Counted from the stretch's first letter, positions 9,475-18,383 are shown. The stretch: 64,000 nt of DNA from Endoryza foliicola (GCA_965226965.1 OZ245715.1:620001-684000), one strand, 5' to 3'. Notes: generated by a model from the letters alone, not told the origin. Translations and numbers: made by a program.

Positions 9475-9951
9475 TTACAATTGTAAATTTCCAAAACTAC
9501 CTGATATTGCGCCGCTCGATGCCGTTTCAAACTTATTTACACCCTTAACACTTTTGTATAATGATCCTGAAAAACTACCGCTGATTGCTCCTTTTATTGA
9601 AACAAGTGTGACCTTTCCTACCATTTTATATAGTACTCCATTTACAAAACAAGAACCTTGATCTTCTTTTCCAGTTGAAATTGTTTGTGTACTTGCCAAA
9701 AGCTTTAGAAACGGCAAGAAAATATAATCTTGTCCTGTCCCCATGTTGAAAGTTTGCACTACATAAAAACCTTTTGATGCTTTTATTATAGAAGCTTTGT
9801 TAACATAGGTTTTTCCACTGATCTCAAATTTAATGGTGCCCTGCAAAGCCTTTTCTCTCATGGCTTTTATTTTTGCGGCTGTTTCCTCCGGAGTTTGAGC
9901 TTGAACTGCAAAACTCATTAAAACAAGTATAAATAATAATGTATGTTTCAT
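9475..9951 (-). CDS. Small exported protein of unknown function
   Basis: A 158-residue protein with a signal peptide ending about VQAQ. The mature part is beta-rich with a short repeated pattern near the C-terminus (AISGSFSGSL and AISGSFGNL). I do not recognise the family. It lies 4 nt after the LGFP-repeat gene and 2 nt before the DUF3592-like gene. It is probably periplasmic or surface-exposed. Confidence 0.65.
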   Translation of the reverse strand: MKHTLLFILVLMSFAVQAQTPEETAAKIKAMREKALQGTIKFEISGKTYVNKASIIKASKGFYVVQTFNMGTGQDYIFLPFLKLLASTQTISTGKEDQGSCFVNGVLYKMVGKVTLVSIKGAISGSFSGSLYKSVKGVNKFETASSGAISGSFGNLQL

Positions 9952-9955
9952 ATTC

Positions 9956-11116
9956 CTATTTTGTGACCGTAATTTTAATTTTTATAATAACATTGTCGCT
10001 CCCTTCAACAAAGGCATAAGTAACAGAGTCGCTTACTTTCGCCAATAAAGGCTTTAACAATTGATCATGATACCGATGATTTCCACCATTATAATTTACT
10101 TTTCCGGAGGAGTTTTGCATACCTAAGTAATCATTTGAGCTATCGTCATCTACATCATTTAACCATCCAATAGCACGAATAAATGCACCTTGTTCTATAT
10201 CTTCTGTTCTAAGTTTGTACTTTCTGTGAAAATCTCGACCTTGTAAGCTGGGAGTAATACCATCGGAATAACCAATGGTGGCATATCGCTTTTCTTCAAT
10301 ATTGAAAATGGAGTGTGAACGCCCTTCAATATCTCGCACTTCTTGATCTTTCTTCACATATACTCTCAAATCAAACCATCCGTACAACTCTAATGTATTT
10401 TCAATGGTTACACCCGACTCCGAACCGTAGATGCTTGTAACTTCGATTTCAACAGTACGGAACTGAGAGCCCAAATCAGGCGCTTGGGTTTGATTAGGAT
10501 TATTCACAAATGCTACTCCTTCAGATAAGGAAAAAAACAAACTGCCCTTCTCAAACTGCTGGTACCGAGTGTATCCATTTTCAAAAATCTCAAGCTCATC
10601 AGTTTTCGGAAACCCTAGCATCGCCGAATTTTCAGCACCCCTCTTCAGCCACTCATTTCTAATTTCACCTCTTATAAAATGCGCACCGGTAGTAGGGCTA
10701 AAGTAGAGTGTTCCATTATCAAAAACCTGAAATTTTCCGGTTCTATTTGGTGTGTTCACTAGATCACCTGCCGGAAATCCCATTATGCCAGATTCATAAC
10801 CCAATTCTCCCCACTTTACAGTTATTTCACCGGATGTAAAGAAAGCGGCCTTCATCTTTGGATTGTAGTAAAGCCAACCACTATTGAATCGTTGGTAGTA
10901 CCCACCTCTTACAGCAGTTGGTTTTACTTCTGGAGTTTCTGCATGAGGACTTCCAAGTTTTAGTTGAGTTGATTTCTGTTGAATTAATTTCTTAGCTTCT
11001 TCCATTTGTAGGTTCAATGTAGGCTGAGCAGCTGTATTGTTCCTAGTGAACTGTGCGTAAGAAAAATGATTGACAAGAATGACCATACTAGTCAACAAAT
11101 AAATTTTCATTTTCAT
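9956..11116 (-). CDS. Exported LGFP-repeat protein (386 aa)
   Basis: Signal peptide residues 1-21. Residues about 51-120 carry a linker (KLGSPHAETPEVKPTA) and an LGFP-type repeat with MGFP at 112-115; a second repeat has LGFP at 167-170 and a partial third follows at about 190-205 (GSLFFS). LGFP repeats are known from cell-wall proteins of Actinobacteria, where wall or glycan association is proposed. The C-terminal 170 residues form an unrecognised beta-rich domain with an acidic stretch (LNDVDDDSSNDYLG). The first module is closely similar to one in the 505-residue protein two genes upstream. Overlaps the crystallin gene by 4 nt. Confidence 0.75.
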   Translation of the reverse strand: MKMKIYLLTSMVILVNHFSYAQFTRNNTAAQPTLNLQMEEAKKLIQQKSTQLKLGSPHAETPEVKPTAVRGGYYQRFNSGWLYYNPKMKAAFFTSGEITVKWGELGYESGIMGFPAGDLVNTPNRTGKFQVFDNGTLYFSPTTGAHFIRGEIRNEWLKRGAENSAMLGFPKTDELEIFENGYTRYQQFEKGSLFFSLSEGVAFVNNPNQTQAPDLGSQFRTVEIEVTSIYGSESGVTIENTLELYGWFDLRVYVKKDQEVRDIEGRSHSIFNIEEKRYATIGYSDGITPSLQGRDFHRKYKLRTEDIEQGAFIRAIGWLNDVDDDSSNDYLGMQNSSGKVNYNGGNHRYHDQLLKPLLAKVSDSVTYAFVEGSDNVIIKIKITVTK

Positions 11117-11589
11117 AATCTGATGATTTTTATACTACTAACTCTATCATTCCATTCAGTATTGGCAAAGTTTACAGTGCCTGTCCAAACGGGTTTGTCG
11201 CTATGTTCAATTTGTTTCAATCCTAATATAATTCTCTGTTCGCCCTGAAAATTGGCATGTTCATACAAAACAACTTTGTAGTTTTTGGGCAATAGCAAGG
11301 AAGAAATCACATCATTCCAATCTGCTGATAATGTAGGAAACGAAAGCTCTGTTTTTCCCAGCATATCAACACTCCATCTTTTTCCTGCTAATAAGTTGTT
11401 TTCATAAAAATTTACAATAGTGCCATTGTCATTAAAAGATCTGTGCTCTCTTTCATAAGGAGACAGCGGCGTTACTTTGTTTTGAAATTGACGCAAATTC
11501 GGTTTAGAAGACGTGTCAACCGCAATTGTTTTTTGAGCCATGGTCATCAAAGAAATACTACAAAACAATGCCGTGATGATACTTTTCAT
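11113..11589 (-). CDS. Exported beta/gamma-crystallin domain protein
   Basis: A 158-residue protein with a signal peptide (about residues 1-18), a linker and one two-motif beta/gamma-crystallin domain (about 55-158). Both Greek-key motifs are complete (NFYENNLLAGKRW and VLYEHANFQGEQR). Both calcium clamps match N/D-N/D-x-x-S/T-S exactly: Asn92-Asp93...Ser96-Ser97 and Asn147-Asp148...Ser151-Ser152. Microbial members bind calcium and are stabilised by it. The gene lies between the two LGFP-repeat genes (6-nt gap before, 4-nt overlap after), suggesting a calcium-dependent surface assembly. Confidence 0.85.
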   Translation of the reverse strand: MKSIITALFCSISLMTMAQKTIAVDTSSKPNLRQFQNKVTPLSPYEREHRSFNDNGTIVNFYENNLLAGKRWSVDMLGKTELSFPTLSADWNDVISSLLLPKNYKVVLYEHANFQGEQRIILGLKQIEHSDKPVWTGTVNFANTEWNDRVSSIKIIRL

Positions 11590-11595
11590 AATCGT

Positions 11596-13113
11596 TTATT
11601 TACCTTTTGTATTAATGGTTCCTTTAATTATTTTAGTTCCGTTTGGTCCCACATAAATGGAAGCTTTATCGAAATGTTGAACTTGATTGAATTCTTTAAA
11701 ATTTTGATCGCTCATGTTATCAGAAAGAGGGAAACCAAGAGATCCTGTTTCATAACCTTCCGCAGCCCAAACTGTCATGAAAACTCCCGATACAACAAAA
11801 GCCTGTTGCACCGATGGATTGTAATACACCCAGCCTTTTTCAAATCGTAAAAAGCGTCCGCCCACTCCGGCCGTTGGTCTTGGCGCCGGAGCTTCGGAAT
11901 GAATAGCTCCAAGCTTTGCCTCTTTTCCTTTCCTCAGAATCAGTTGATCAATTTCCGAATTAGATAAATTTCCATTAGTAGCTTTAGGATTAAGAGGAGT
12001 TCCAACCAACTCTTTAGAATCAACTTTCTTAAAATCAATCGGTCCTTTCTCGTATTCTTCGTTTGATAAAACCGTTGTCTTTCCGGGCTTCCAGATTATC
12101 ACTCCTTTTTGAAACTTGCTGATTTTTACATATCCTGCATCCATCCAACTATTGGCCGACGAACCAACAAATTTGAAATCGGCTAAATTGCGTTCATCAG
12201 TGATGGGCAAGCCCAACCTAAAAAGCTTGCCTGTTTTTTGTGACATGAAGGTTTTTAAAATATCTCCTTGTACAACGTATGCTGCGTTATTGTATCCGAA
12301 CATTTTGGCTTCAACAAAATCAGTTACATATGTTTTATTATCTGAATCCCAAGTACTTCCAATACTTGTTGGACTTCCTAACCACTTGAATTGGTCCCAT
12401 TTCTTTCTCATTGGAATTTGATTTATTCCCGGAGTTTGTGGATCAACGCTTAGATAAACTCCGTAGTCACCTTGGTCCTTTTTCATTCGAAGAACCTTAT
12501 GATAGGGTATCTGGTCAATAAAACGATCATTGTTTATTTTAGGAAGTACTTCTTGGAGATTTACAGCGGCATTGGCAAGACTGGGCTGAATGATAATCCG
12601 GTATCTTCCAAAAAGGTCATTCTTACTTGACATTTCAGCAATTAAAGGCGCCAATGGATCAGCGGTATTCAACTTATCAAATGGCAGTTTTTGAATTTCG
12701 ATTGAATTAGCAGGCACATCAACCTTTTCCAAAACCGGGAGTCCTTTTGATAACAATTTCTCGTAAGCTCCTTCGAAACGCAATTTTATCTTATCAGGGT
12801 CTTCATTGTCCCACTCATACAAATACAGATCCAACACAATCAAACCGCTCGAGCCCAGATACATCGGAATCTCATCTTTAAAATAGGTTCCTCCTGCATC
12901 TATACCGCCCATATAGCTCCTTCCCGGAACCTTCATCGTTCCCTTGTATTGGCCATCGCAAAAAGAATTGACGATCATAAAAATTTCGTCACTTCCACTT
13001 CCATCTTCTGTTTCTGAAAAACAGTGTATACCGTTCAAATGAACCGCTACTTGTGCATTGAGTGGCCTAGAAAGCCACAGAAAAGTTAGTACTAATAGAT
13101 ACTTTAGTTTCAT
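11596..13113 (-). CDS. Exported LGFP-repeat protein with N-terminal beta domain (505 aa)
   Basis: Signal peptide residues 1-20. Residues about 22-200 form an unrecognised beta-rich region with an acidic strip (FSETEDGSGSDEIFM) that could bind divalent metal. Middle segments resemble degenerate LGFP repeats (LGLP near residue 300). Residues 393-466 repeat the linker-plus-LGFP module of the 386-residue neighbour (AKLGAIHSEAPAPRPTA, then LGFP at 459-462). The ATG overlaps the stop of the lipoprotein gene by 4 nt. Likely periplasmic or surface; function unknown. Confidence 0.75.
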   Translation of the reverse strand: MKLKYLLVLTFLWLSRPLNAQVAVHLNGIHCFSETEDGSGSDEIFMIVNSFCDGQYKGTMKVPGRSYMGGIDAGGTYFKDEIPMYLGSSGLIVLDLYLYEWDNEDPDKIKLRFEGAYEKLLSKGLPVLEKVDVPANSIEIQKLPFDKLNTADPLAPLIAEMSSKNDLFGRYRIIIQPSLANAAVNLQEVLPKINNDRFIDQIPYHKVLRMKKDQGDYGVYLSVDPQTPGINQIPMRKKWDQFKWLGSPTSIGSTWDSDNKTYVTDFVEAKMFGYNNAAYVVQGDILKTFMSQKTGKLFRLGLPITDERNLADFKFVGSSANSWMDAGYVKISKFQKGVIIWKPGKTTVLSNEEYEKGPIDFKKVDSKELVGTPLNPKATNGNLSNSEIDQLILRKGKEAKLGAIHSEAPAPRPTAGVGGRFLRFEKGWVYYNPSVQQAFVVSGVFMTVWAAEGYETGSLGFPLSDNMSDQNFKEFNQVQHFDKASIYVGPNGTKIIKGTINTKGK

Positions 13114-13766
13114 TGTTTACAGGAATTATACTCATTAATTATTTGAAGCAATACTGTTCTTCTTCTCAATTCACTATTGTTTGCAAGAAATGGGTAGAAA
13201 TAGTCGCGATGCTTCGATTTAATTTTTGCAGCGAGTTCGGGGCAATCAACAACAATAGCAGCCATCTTATCATCAAAATTGGGAGTGAATTTGGCGCTTT
13301 CCGCATTGTATATCTCTCTTCGTTGGCTATTGGGCAATTGCAAGAAGAACTCAGTGATCTTCTCCATTTTTCCCGTTGTTGCATTCTTAAACATTTTCTC
13401 ATGTTCAAACATTGCCATTCTGCCGTTCTCTGCACTCAGCCTCTTAACCAAACGCAATGCATCGCCACCCCAAAACTGACTCCCAATTAATAGCTTTACC
13501 TGATATACACTTCCATTCATGTATATCGATTGTATATCCTCAATAAAATAATCTCGATATTGATTTGTAGCCCCCTCTGAAAATTGTATTCGTGCTACTG
13601 AACTGTAATCATCAAAGGTTCGTACAGCGATCTTACCATTGATTTGTCGACCATCAATTAAGTATAAAGAGGCTGGCTGCCCCAACATACTATTAGGAGA
13701 GCTATAATACGGGGTGTTGCATGCACCAAAAATGACAAAAAATAATAAGGCGAGAACCGATTTCAT
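13110..13766 (-). CDS. Lipoprotein, first gene of the nine-gene operon
   Basis: A 218-residue protein beginning MKSVLALLFFVIFGACN, a signal peptide with lipobox FGAC (Cys16). The frame is open to 13805, but only the start at 13766 gives a proper lipoprotein signal. The body has an SH3-like or beta-barrel-like opening (GQPASLYLIDGRQINGKI) and a charged C-terminus; I do not recognise the family. Its stop overlaps the next ATG by 4 nt. No gene precedes it within 170 nt, so the operon promoter should lie between it and the terminator at 13880. Confidence 0.7.
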   Translation of the reverse strand: MKSVLALLFFVIFGACNTPYYSSPNSMLGQPASLYLIDGRQINGKIAVRTFDDYSSVARIQFSEGATNQYRDYFIEDIQSIYMNGSVYQVKLLIGSQFWGGDALRLVKRLSAENGRMAMFEHEKMFKNATTGKMEKITEFFLQLPNSQRREIYNAESAKFTPNFDDKMAAIVVDCPELAAKIKSKHRDYFYPFLANNSELRRRTVLLQIINEYNSCKQ

Positions 13767-13879
13767 ATCGACGAATTGTTCAGTATCAAAACTATTCATC
13801 AACAACTCGCTTTCAATCCCTCAATCGGGTGAGAGATTCCCAATACTTATTGAAAACAATTGATCATAGTCAATAAAAT

Positions 13880-13900
13880 AGCCGCAGCTATGCTGCGGCT
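13880..13900 (-). terminator. Hairpin terminator after the M20 amidohydrolase pair
   Basis: A perfect 9-bp GC-rich stem (AGCCGCAGC, 3-nt loop, GCTGCGGCT) followed on the minus strand by ATTTTATTG. It lies 39 nt after the stop of the second M20 gene and should separate that unit from the lipoprotein operon. Confidence 0.7.
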
Positions 13901-13939
13901 TACAAAATATAGTTTAAGCTTGTTAAAAATTCTACTCTT

Positions 13940-15220
13940 CTATTGGTTAAACACCAACTCTACAAACGCCCTCACCCCAACAATAAATCCGCTCTCATCC
14001 AAGTAAAAATCAGGCGTATGGTGCGGTGCAGCCTCCTCGGGCTTTTTACCTTTGGGCAGTCCCCCTAGCATAAACAACATTGCGGGCGCTTTTTGTCCGA
14101 AATAAGAAAAATCCTCTGAGCCCGTAATCCAAGGAATGATTTTTACATTATCGGCACCGGCAGCACGCGCCAATGCAGGAGCTGCTTTCTTACACAAATC
14201 AACATCATTCACTGTAACCAAAGTTGACGTGTTTATTTCTACCGTAGCTGTAGCGCCGGCACTCTCTGCAATTGCTTTAGCCATTTTGCGCATACTCGCA
14301 TGCGCATCCAATCGCATTTGTTCATCCAATGCTCTCAAGCTTCCAACAATCTCCGCCGTTTCCGGAATAATATTGCTGCGAACACCTGAATGCAAAGAAC
14401 CTACTGAAATTACCAATGGCGCTTTGGTTAGATTTGATTGTCGACTCACAATTGTCTGCAAATTCTGAATGATCTGGGCTGAAACCATGATAGGATCTAC
14501 TCCTCCCCACGGCATCGAGCCATGACTGCCTTTGCCTTTCACAACAATCTTGAACATATCGGCTGAAGCCATTGCTGCACCCTGCGCATAACCAATGGTG
14601 CCTACCGGTTGGGCTGCACTCATGTGCAAGGCATACATCTTATCAATCTTCGGATCATCCATCACATTTTCTTTCAACATGGTTTCTGCACCACCCGGAC
14701 CCCCGTTTGGATTTCCCTCCTCTGCGGGTTGAAAGAAAAACACCACGGTTCCCGGTAGCTGCGATTGTACTTGCTTAAGGGCATATGCAGTTGCCAGCAA
14801 AATGGCAGTATGAGCATCATGACCACAAGCGTGCATCACACCCACTTTCTGACCGGCATAATCGGCTGTCACTTTTGAAGCAAAAGAAATGGGGGCACGT
14901 TCAGTTACGGGTAGCGCATCAATATCAGCACGAATTCCAATAACCGGTCCCGGCTTACCACCTTTTAATATTGCAATCACTCCGGTTTTTGCCACCGGAT
15001 ACTTTACGGATAGTCCGAAACTCTTCAAACTGTCTGCAATAAGCTTTCCGGTATTCATTTCTGCGAAACTCAGTTCCGGATTAGCATGTAAATACCGACG
15101 CCACTCAATCAGTTTGGTTTCCAATTCGGGATAGATCTTTGTGAGCTTGGCCGGAGTTTGTGCATTCAACATGCTTGATGATAACACAGCTAATGCAATT
15201 AGTGCAACTAATTTTTTCAC
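13940..15220 (-). CDS. Exported M20D-family amidohydrolase (paralogue 2)
   Basis: A 426-residue metal-dependent amidohydrolase or aminoacylase of the hippurate/IAA-amino-acid hydrolase group. A signal peptide (about residues 1-20) places it in the periplasm. Metal ligands are visible: Cys132 and His134 in CGHDAHTA, the Glu pair in PAEEG, the His of LHMSA, and a His near the C-terminus in PHHTPDFYLDES. The dimerisation domain lies between. It follows a paralogue of exactly equal length by 36 nt, and the two share long identical stretches (VSRQSNLTKAP, SGVRSNIIPETAE). The substrate is probably an N-acylated amino acid or small peptide, not determinable here. Confidence 0.88.
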   Translation of the reverse strand: MKKLVALIALAVLSSSMLNAQTPAKLTKIYPELETKLIEWRRYLHANPELSFAEMNTGKLIADSLKSFGLSVKYPVAKTGVIAILKGGKPGPVIGIRADIDALPVTERAPISFASKVTADYAGQKVGVMHACGHDAHTAILLATAYALKQVQSQLPGTVVFFFQPAEEGNPNGGPGGAETMLKENVMDDPKIDKMYALHMSAAQPVGTIGYAQGAAMASADMFKIVVKGKGSHGSMPWGGVDPIMVSAQIIQNLQTIVSRQSNLTKAPLVISVGSLHSGVRSNIIPETAEIVGSLRALDEQMRLDAHASMRKMAKAIAESAGATATVEINTSTLVTVNDVDLCKKAAPALARAAGADNVKIIPWITGSEDFSYFGQKAPAMLFMLGGLPKGKKPEEAAPHHTPDFYLDESGFIVGVRAFVELVFNQ

Positions 15221-15256
15221 GAGTAGTATATTTCAGTTATTTAATAATAGTAGGGA

Positions 15257-16537
15257 TTACTTTCCGCTGAGTACAATTTCAACAAAGGCTTTTACGCCTA
15301 CAATAAAACCAGATTCATCTAAATAAAAATCAGGCGTATGATGTGGGCCGGCTTGATCAGGCGTTTTACCGGGAGCCAATCCGCCCAAACTAAAAAAGAA
15401 AGACGGCGCTTTTGTTCCATAGAAAGAGAAATCCTCCGCTGCTGTTGTCCAAGTACTTTCAATTACTTTATCGGCACCGGCAGCGCGCTTTAAAAATTCA
15501 GGAATTTTTTTAGACAGTTCCAGGTCATTATAATTAACCAATGTTTGCGTTACAATATCAATGCTGGCTTTCGCACCCATACTCTCAGCAATGGCAGGTA
15601 TCATCTTTTTCAAACTGGCATGAACCTCCAATCGCATTTGCGGATCCAACGTTCGAATAGTGCCCAACATTTCTGCTGTTTCGGGAATGATATTCGAGCG
15701 AACGCCGCTGTGAATGGAACCAACCGAAATAACCACCGGTGCTTTTGTTAAGTTAGACTGGCGGCTTACAATGGTTTGAATATTGGTCATGATTTCTGCG
15801 GAAACCATTATTGGATCAACTCCTCCCCAAGGCATGGAACCATGGCTTCCTTTCCCCTGAACACTTATTTTGAAAAGATCAGAAGAAGCTTGTGCAGCAC
15901 CTGGTTTATAAGCCAACATTCCTGCAGGCATTCCTGAAGCCATGTGCAAGCCATACATTGCTTGAATTTTGGGATCATCCATTGCACCTTCTTTTATCAT
16001 CAACGGTGCGCCACCTTCTTCACCTGTTGGTGCACCTTCTTCTGCCGGCTGAAAAAAGAAGACCACGGTACCAGGTACTTCAGATTGAATTTGTTTCAAT
16101 ACTGCGGCTGTTGCCAACAAGATGGCCGTATGTGCATCGTGGCCGCATGCATGCATTACTCCAACATTTTGTCCGTTGTACGTTGAAGTTTCTTTCGAAG
16201 CAAATGGAACTAGCGTTCTTTCAACAATGGGAAGCGCATCAATATCGGCACGCAAACCAATTACAGGACCCGGCTTTCCTCCTTTTAAAACCGCCACCAC
16301 ACCTGTTTTTGCCACAGGATATTTTACTTGCAATCCAAGCGCAGTTAAAGTATCTGCAATGAATTTTCCCGTTTTAAACTCTCGATTGGAAAGTTCAGGG
16401 TATTGGTGGAAATGTCGTCTCCATTCAATCATCCTTCCTTCAACTTTTTTATACAATTGTGGAAGTTCTTTGGAAACACCTTGAGCAGAAGAAACAGTGG
16501 CAAGGAACAAAAAGAAGGGAAGCAGTGTGTATTTCAT
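15257..16537 (-). CDS. Exported M20D-family amidohydrolase (paralogue 1)
   Basis: A 426-residue periplasmic amidohydrolase with a signal peptide (about 1-18, ending VSSAQ). It has the same catalytic layout as the downstream copy: Cys131/His133 in CGHDAHTA, PAEEG, LHMAS and PHHTPDFYLDES. Differences from the paralogue concentrate in the N-terminal region and around the substrate-side loop (YKPGAAQASSD against YAQGAAMASAD), suggesting altered specificity. It is the first gene of the two-gene unit and divergent from the SGNH hydrolase. Confidence 0.88.
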   Translation of the reverse strand: MKYTLLPFFLFLATVSSAQGVSKELPQLYKKVEGRMIEWRRHFHQYPELSNREFKTGKFIADTLTALGLQVKYPVAKTGVVAVLKGGKPGPVIGLRADIDALPIVERTLVPFASKETSTYNGQNVGVMHACGHDAHTAILLATAAVLKQIQSEVPGTVVFFFQPAEEGAPTGEEGGAPLMIKEGAMDDPKIQAMYGLHMASGMPAGMLAYKPGAAQASSDLFKISVQGKGSHGSMPWGGVDPIMVSAEIMTNIQTIVSRQSNLTKAPVVISVGSIHSGVRSNIIPETAEMLGTIRTLDPQMRLEVHASLKKMIPAIAESMGAKASIDIVTQTLVNYNDLELSKKIPEFLKRAAGADKVIESTWTTAAEDFSFYGTKAPSFFFSLGGLAPGKTPDQAGPHHTPDFYLDESGFIVGVKAFVEIVLSGK

Positions 16538-16635
16538 TCCATTAGTTTTAGTGCTCTCAATTTACAGAATTATATGAAGTAAAATTTACAATTGTAGTTT
16601 GAACAATTAATAAAAGCAGGAAACAAAACAGTTGG

Positions 16636-16643
16636 TATCTTAG
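16636..16643 (+). promoter_or_regulatory. -7 box (TATCTTAG) 12 nt before ATG
   Basis: TAnnTTTG-like element with 4 nt (ATGC) to the start codon at 16648. The earlier ATG at 16644 is out of frame. Predicts a leaderless transcript. Confidence 0.5.
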
Positions 16644-16647
16644 ATGC

Positions 16648-17382
16648 ATGCAAAGCAGAAGAGATTTTGTCAAAAACATAAGTCTAGCCGGAACAGCCGT
16701 TTCCCTATTGCCAAATGCAGATCCAATTTCTACTAAAGCGAATTACCGCATTCTCTTCCAAGGAGATTCCATCACCGATGGAAACAGAACCCGAAACAAC
16801 GACTGGAATCATGTAATGGGTCACGGCTATGCTTACATTGCTTCGTCAAAACTTTGGTACGACCATCCAAATGAGTCTCTTCAAATATTCAACAGAGGCA
16901 TCAGCGGGAACACCGTTGGCGATTTACAAAAGCGTTGGCAAGACGACACGATCGCCCTTGAACCAACGATCCTAAGCGTTCTTATCGGAATCAATGATGT
17001 ATATGCATTGCTGAATGGATATGGAGAGCCAATAACAATATTTGAAGAACGTTACAGCAGCCTTCTTGCAGAAACCACAGCAAAAATTCCGGAAATAAAA
17101 CTTATATTGATGGAGCCTTTTATTTTACCGGTAGGTCAGGTGTTGAAAGAATACGATCGATGGAGAGAACCTACTCTTGAGCGGGCTGCTATTGTTAAAA
17201 ACTTAGCGAAAGAATTCAAGGCTGTTTTTATTCCCTTGCAATCGTTGTTCGATGCAGTGCTAAACAGAGCCGCTGCTAATTATTGGATTTGGGACGGCAT
17301 ACACCCAATGCCCGCAGGTCATGAACTTATTGCAAGAGCTTGGTTAAAAGCCGCTAAACCATTATTGCCATTTATTAAATAA
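16648..17382 (+). CDS. SGNH/GDSL-family hydrolase with Tat-type signal
   Basis: A 244-residue esterase or deacylase of the SGNH fold. The N-terminus SRRDFVKNISLAG fits a twin-arginine export signal. All four blocks are present: nucleophile Ser41 (QGDSITDG), Gly of RGISGN, Asn of IGINDV, and the Asp216/His219 pair in DGIHP. Relatives deacetylate polysaccharides or act on acyl esters. A DUF1080 protein follows after 6 nt, suggesting joint work on an external carbohydrate. Exact substrate unknown. Confidence 0.85.
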   Translation: MQSRRDFVKNISLAGTAVSLLPNADPISTKANYRILFQGDSITDGNRTRNNDWNHVMGHGYAYIASSKLWYDHPNESLQIFNRGISGNTVGDLQKRWQDDTIALEPTILSVLIGINDVYALLNGYGEPITIFEERYSSLLAETTAKIPEIKLILMEPFILPVGQVLKEYDRWREPTLERAAIVKNLAKEFKAVFIPLQSLFDAVLNRAAANYWIWDGIHPMPAGHELIARAWLKAAKPLLPFIK

Positions 17383-17388
17383 GCTGAT

Positions 17389-18315
17389 ATGAAAAATGTA
17401 AAGTTCGTTTTGTTGCTCGCCCTAAGTTTTGTGACCAGTCAATTCACATTTGCTAACGGAAAAATTGAAGGGCGTTGGGATATTTCTATTTATGCAAGCG
17501 ACCGTGTTCGTCCATCTTGGTTAGAAATTTCTCATTCAGGAATTAAAACACTGGTAGGACATTTCGTTCACGATGGCGGAAGCGCACGTCCTATTTCAGA
17601 AATATTTGTAGAAGGAAATAAATTTCATTTCTCTATTCCTCCTCAATGGGAAAACATAAACAAGCCACTGGTAATGGAGGGCGTTTTTGAAGGCGACAGT
17701 TTAAAAGGTACCATCCTATATCCTATCGGAGAAAAATGGGAGTTTGTTGCCAAGCGTGCACCAGACTTAATTCCCGCTAAAGAACCGGTTTGGGGAGCTC
17801 CAATTAAACTATTTAATGGAAAAGACCTTACCGGATGGGAACCTATGGGAAAAAACAACCAATGGATGGTAGAGAAGGGAGTGCTAAAAAGTCCAAAGTC
17901 GGGCGTTAACATTCGCAGTTCAAAGACTTTTACCGATTTCAAATTACACATCGAATTCCGTTATCCTGAAGAAAGCAATAGTGGTGTTTATCTTAGAGGT
18001 CGTTATGAAGTTCAAGTAAACGATGCAAAAGGGCATGAACCAAACGTGGGAGAATTAGGAGCAATCTATGGCTTTATCAAACCATTGTATCAAGTAGCGA
18101 AAGCGCCCGGAGAATGGCAATCGTATGATATTACTATTGTTGGACGCATTGTAACTGTTATTGCAAATGGGAAAACAGTTATTTACAAACAAGAAATTCC
18201 GGGCATTACAGGTGGTGCTATTGATAGCAATGAAGGCTTACCCGGACCCATCATGATGCAAGGAGATCATGGTCCTATTGAATACCGTAACATTGTAATC
18301 ACTCCCGCCAAATAG
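17389..18315 (+). CDS. Exported DUF1080 (3-keto-disaccharide hydrolase-like) protein
   Basis: A 308-residue protein with a signal peptide (about 1-22). An N-terminal beta domain (about 25-125) is followed by a DUF1080 concanavalin-like domain (about 140-305) with the family signatures LFNGKDLTGWE, FRYPEESNSGVYLRG and GPIMMQGDHGPIEYRN. Some family members hydrolyse 3-keto-glycosides. It forms a two-gene unit with the SGNH hydrolase and is followed by a strong terminator. Confidence 0.85.
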   Translation: MKNVKFVLLLALSFVTSQFTFANGKIEGRWDISIYASDRVRPSWLEISHSGIKTLVGHFVHDGGSARPISEIFVEGNKFHFSIPPQWENINKPLVMEGVFEGDSLKGTILYPIGEKWEFVAKRAPDLIPAKEPVWGAPIKLFNGKDLTGWEPMGKNNQWMVEKGVLKSPKSGVNIRSSKTFTDFKLHIEFRYPEESNSGVYLRGRYEVQVNDAKGHEPNVGELGAIYGFIKPLYQVAKAPGEWQSYDITIVGRIVTVIANGKTVIYKQEIPGITGGAIDSNEGLPGPIMMQGDHGPIEYRNIVITPAK

Positions 18316-18338
18316 CAAACGTCTCCTCTTAATATCTG

Positions 18339-18383
18339 ATCGATAGGAACACTCCTCAAGGTTTGTTTCTATCGATTTTTTTT
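18339..18383 (+). terminator. Rho-independent terminator after DUF1080 gene
   Basis: A 12-bp stem (ATCGATAGGAAC with GTTTCTATCGAT, one G-U pair) around a 14-nt loop, followed by eight T residues. Confidence 0.88.

Noticed and set aside
15892..16362. 156-codon plus-strand frame antisense to the first M20 gene
   Set aside because: It lies wholly within a well-supported enzyme gene on the other strand and has no recognisable protein features.
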